Shown here: positions 3,671-6,039 of the stretch, piece by piece
Position numbering within the stretch: the stretch's first letter is position 1
Layout: each line of letters opens with the position of its first letter
DNA from: CAZDQL01 sp964507325
Lineage (GTDB): Bacteria > Planctomycetota > UBA1135 > GCA-002686595
DNA length: 6,039 nt
Direction: 5' to 3'
Assembly (NCBI GenBank): GCA_964507325.1
Contig: CAZDQL010000172.1
Location: forward strand, 1 to 6,039
Translations under genes and position numbers: made by a program
Notes under the pieces: generated by a model
Seen by the model: only the letters and a program-made list of their open reading frames with translations
Database searches by the model: none
What the model was told of the DNA's origin: nothing

Positions 3671-6039
3671 ATGTGGCTCTCCCTCCTGGCGGTCTGCGCC
3701 CTGGCGCACGACCCCACCCCCGACCCCACCACCCGCACCCTCGACGCCGCCGCCCTCCACTGGGCGAACGACCGCCCCTTCGAGGCCCTCGAGCTCCTGG
3801 CCGAGGAGGTCGCCGCCGGGGCGCGGCGGCTGCCGACCCTGGAGGGCGAAGCAGCCTCGCGGCTGGCCGACGAGCTGGAGCTCCTGCTCCTCTACTACGA
3901 GCGGCTCTCCGCCCCGACCGGGGCCCGGGCCCTCGTCCGCCGCCACGCGGCCGAGATCGAGGTGGCGCCCGAGCACGGGGCCCTCTTCGCACGGCTCGCG
4001 CGGCTGGAAGAAGAGGAGCTCACCCGCCTGCACCCCCTCCTCACCTGGCAATTCGTCGGGCCCTTCGACAACGAGCGCGGCCAGGGGATGGTGACCCCCA
4101 CCCCGCCGGAGGGGGATCCCAGCTCTGCCCAGTACGCGGGCAAGGTGCGCGAGGTCGGCTGGCGTCCCCTGCCGGAGCTCGAGCCCCGGCGGGGGATCGT
4201 GCGCTTCGCGCGGCTCGTCGATCCCCACGTGCAGTGCTGCGTGGTGGCCCGCACCTGGCTCGAGAGCGAAGACGAGCGCGACCTGTTGCTGCTCCTCGGC
4301 GCCGCCGAGGAGGTGAGCCTCTGGGTCCAGGGGGAGCGCCGCTTCCAGGCCCTCGGCCAGCACGGCTTCGCCTCCGACACCTGGTGCATCCCCCTGCGCC
4401 TCGAGGCGGGCTGGACCGAGCTGGCGCTGGTGGTCGGCGGGCAGGACGCCAGCCCCGCCTTCACCGCGCGCCTCGTCGAAGCGCAGACGGGCGCCCCCGT
4501 GGCGCTTCCCTCCCGCGCCTCGGCGCCTGAGGGGGTGCTTGCGCACGCCCTGGACGCCGGACCCGGCGGAGAGGTCGCACCGCGCCCCGGGGCCTGGACC
4601 CGCTGGGCGCACGGGGACGAGGCGCGCGATCCCGAGAGCCTCTTCCGCCGCGCCCTCCTGATCCGCGACGCCCGCGCCGCCCCGCGCCACCGGCGCCCCG
4701 GCTCCGAGGCGATCGAGGCCGCCGTCGCCGCCGCGCCCGGCGTCCTGCGCTACGACCTCCTGCGCCTCGCGACCCTGCGCGAGCGGGGCGCGTCTCTCGT
4801 CGAGGAGGACGTCAACACCTGGCTCGCCGCCCTGGACGAGGCGCTGGTCACCCACGGGGACCTGCCGCGGCTCCTGCGCGCCAAGGCGCGTCACGCCAGC
4901 GACCACCAGCCGACCCATCACCGCGCGCTGGCGCTCCTCGACCGCGCCCTGGCGGTCCACCCGCGGAGCGTCCTGGCGCGCGTCAGCCGCGCCGACGTCC
5001 TGAACCGCCTCGGTCAGGGCGCCCTGGCGGAGGCGGAGCGGCGTGCCCTGGCCGAGGACCCGGCCCTGGAGGCGTGGCCCGAGCGCGCCCTGGAGATCGC
5101 CCGCTCCCTGCCGACCCACCACCCGCGCCGGGCGCCCCTGATCGCCATGGCGCGACGCGAGGGGGTGCTCAGCGCCATCGACCTCGCCCTGAGCGCCGAG
5201 CGACTGGCCACGGGGGAGCGCGGCGCCGAAGGTCTGCTGGCGGCCTTGGCGGAGAAGCTCGCCGAGGTCCCGTGGAGTCTCGCCGCGCGCCAGGAGGCCG
5301 CCGAGGAGCTCCTCGGCGGCGGCCACCCGGCCGAGGCGCTGGCGCTCCACGACGAGGTGCTGGCGCAGGCGCCCGAGCGCGCGCGCGCCCAGCGCTACCG
5401 ATCGCGGGCGCTGCTCGCCCTGGGGGAGCGGGAGCTGGCGGCCGCGGCGCTCGAGGACCTGCTCGAGGTGAGCTACGGCGCCGAGGACGAGCGGCGCCTG
5501 CTCGACTACCTGCGCGGGCTCGAGGGCGCGCCCTTCCACGAGGGCTACGTCGAGCCCCTGGAGGCGATCCTCGAGCGTCGCTCCGGCGACGAGCCGATCG
5601 CCAGCTCGGTGGCGCCGCTCGAGGTGCTGCTCGAGCGGCGGGTGATCGAGGTGCAGCCGGACGGCACCGCCAAGCGCTACCGCCGCAGCGTGCAGCGGGT
5701 CCTGGGGGACGCCGGGGCGCGGGCGCTCGACCGGCGGGTGTTCCGCGCCTGGGCCGGGGAGGAGGAGATACGCGTCCTGCGCGCGGAAGTGCTCTCCCCC
5801 GACGGCGTGCTCACGCCGGCGCGCACCGGTCGCGGCGGTACCCGGGGCGGGATGGTCGTCGATCTGCCCCCCCTGGCGGCGGGTGACGTGGTCGATCTCG
5901 AGTGGCGCCGCGACGGGCTGCGCGTGGGGCACTTCGGCAACTACTTCGGCCTCGACGCCCCCCTGTCGCCCGACGCACGGCTGCCGGTGCGCGAGAGCGA
6001 GATCGTCCTGATCGCGCCCCCTTCCTTCCCCCTGCACCT
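3671..6039 (+). CDS. Large exported TPR-like/DUF3857 protein, probably of the transglutaminase-like family (C-terminus cut by the right edge)
   Basis: 789 residues are visible, with no stop before the edge. MWLSLLAVCALA (1-12) is a short hydrophobic start that may be a signal peptide, though it lacks the usual basic residues. Residues 125-270 include WQFVGPFDNERGQG (126-139) and VSLWVQGERRF (215-225), a pattern often seen before the repeats in such proteins and probably a beta-sandwich. Residues about 320-610 are Ala/Leu/Glu-rich helical pairs resembling TPRs (for example RALALLDRALAVHPRSVLAR, 418-437). Residues about 648-789 match DUF3857: paired strands LEVLLERRVIEVQPDG, then VVDLPPLAAGDVVDLEWRR (729-747), GHFGNYFG (753-760) and PVRESEIVLIAP (772-783). 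DUF3857 usually precedes a transglutaminase-like Cys-His-Asp domain, so that core is expected just beyond the window. Start: ATG with AGGA nine bases upstream; no other ATG or GTG start in frame nearby. Function is unknown; an extracytoplasmic location is inferred. Confidence 0.85.
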   Translation, partial: MWLSLLAVCALAHDPTPDPTTRTLDAAALHWANDRPFEALELLAEEVAAGARRLPTLEGEAASRLADELELLLLYYERLSAPTGARALVRRHAAEIEVAPEHGALFARLARLEEEELTRLHPLLTWQFVGPFDNERGQGMVTPTPPEGDPSSAQYAGKVREVGWRPLPELEPRRGIVRFARLVDPHVQCCVVARTWLESEDERDLLLLLGAAEEVSLWVQGERRFQALGQHGFASDTWCIPLRLEAGWTELALVVGGQDASPAFTARLVEAQTGAPVALPSRASAPEGVLAHALDAGPGGEVAPRPGAWTRWAHGDEARDPESLFRRALLIRDARAAPRHRRPGSEAIEAAVAAAPGVLRYDLLRLATLRERGASLVEEDVNTWLAALDEALVTHGDLPRLLRAKARHASDHQPTHHRALALLDRALAVHPRSVLARVSRADVLNRLGQGALAEAERRALAEDPALEAWPERALEIARSLPTHHPRRAPLIAMARREGVLSAIDLALSAERLATGERGAEGLLAALAEKLAEVPWSLAARQEAAEELLGGGHPAEALALHDEVLAQAPERARAQRYRSRALLALGERELAAAALEDLLEVSYGAEDERRLLDYLRGLEGAPFHEGYVEPLEAILERRSGDEPIASSVAPLEVLLERRVIEVQPDGTAKRYRRSVQRVLGDAGARALDRRVFRAWAGEEEIRVLRAEVLSPDGVLTPARTGRGGTRGGMVVDLPPLAAGDVVDLEWRRDGLRVGHFGNYFGLDAPLSPDARLPVRESEIVLIAPPSFPLH

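Noticed and set aside
1480..3738. 752-aa minus-strand frame overlapping recQ in another frame
   Set aside because: It is a Pro/Arg/Gly-rich out-of-frame reading of the recQ region with no domain signature.
3644..6037. 797-aa minus-strand frame opposite the DUF3857 gene
   Set aside because: The plus strand carries recognisable DUF3857 and helical-repeat sequence. The antisense frame is Gly/Gln/Leu-biased and matches nothing.

Overview
The window is very GC-rich bacterial DNA with strong G/C preference at third codon positions. It looks chromosomal: a housekeeping recQ helicase sits beside a large exported-type TPR/DUF3857 protein. Large TPR plus DUF3857/transglutaminase proteins together with high GC suggest a planctomycete or a deltaproteobacterial/myxobacterial lineage. 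That is an inference from gene style; no rRNA or other marker here settles it.

Layout, left to right. (1) Positions 1-1015, minus strand: a ThiF/MoeB/HesA-type E1-like adenylyltransferase whose C-terminus runs off the left edge, preceded by an N-terminal region of about 138 residues that I cannot assign. (2) Positions 1016-1114: a short divergent spacer with two 10-bp palindromes. (3) Positions 1115-1318, plus strand: a 67-aa, highly charged, probably helical protein with a very good ribosome binding site. (4) Positions 1319-1449: a leader with a perfect 10-bp-stem hairpin. (5) Positions 1450-1689, plus strand: a 79-aa protein with one C-terminal membrane segment. (6) Positions 1686-3593, minus strand: a complete RecQ helicase with helicase core, zinc motif, RQC and HRDC domains. 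Its stop codon overlaps the stop of the 79-aa gene at a shared CTAG. (7) Positions 3594-3670: a 77-bp divergent spacer. (8) Positions 3671 to the right edge, plus strand: the first 789 residues of a large protein with a probable short signal peptide, a likely beta-sandwich region, helical TPR-like repeats and a DUF3857 domain. Any transglutaminase core would lie beyond the window.

I see no mobile element, CRISPR array, tRNA or rRNA. The genes do not form one obvious pathway: RecQ is DNA repair, the DUF3857 protein is probably envelope-associated, and the ThiF protein is a lone activating enzyme whose partners would lie left of the window. The least explained parts are the ThiF protein, with its unassigned N-terminus and altered active-site motif, and the two small genes between it and recQ. 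The evidence does not establish a new defence or conjugation system. Most long open frames opposite these genes are by-products of the high GC content.
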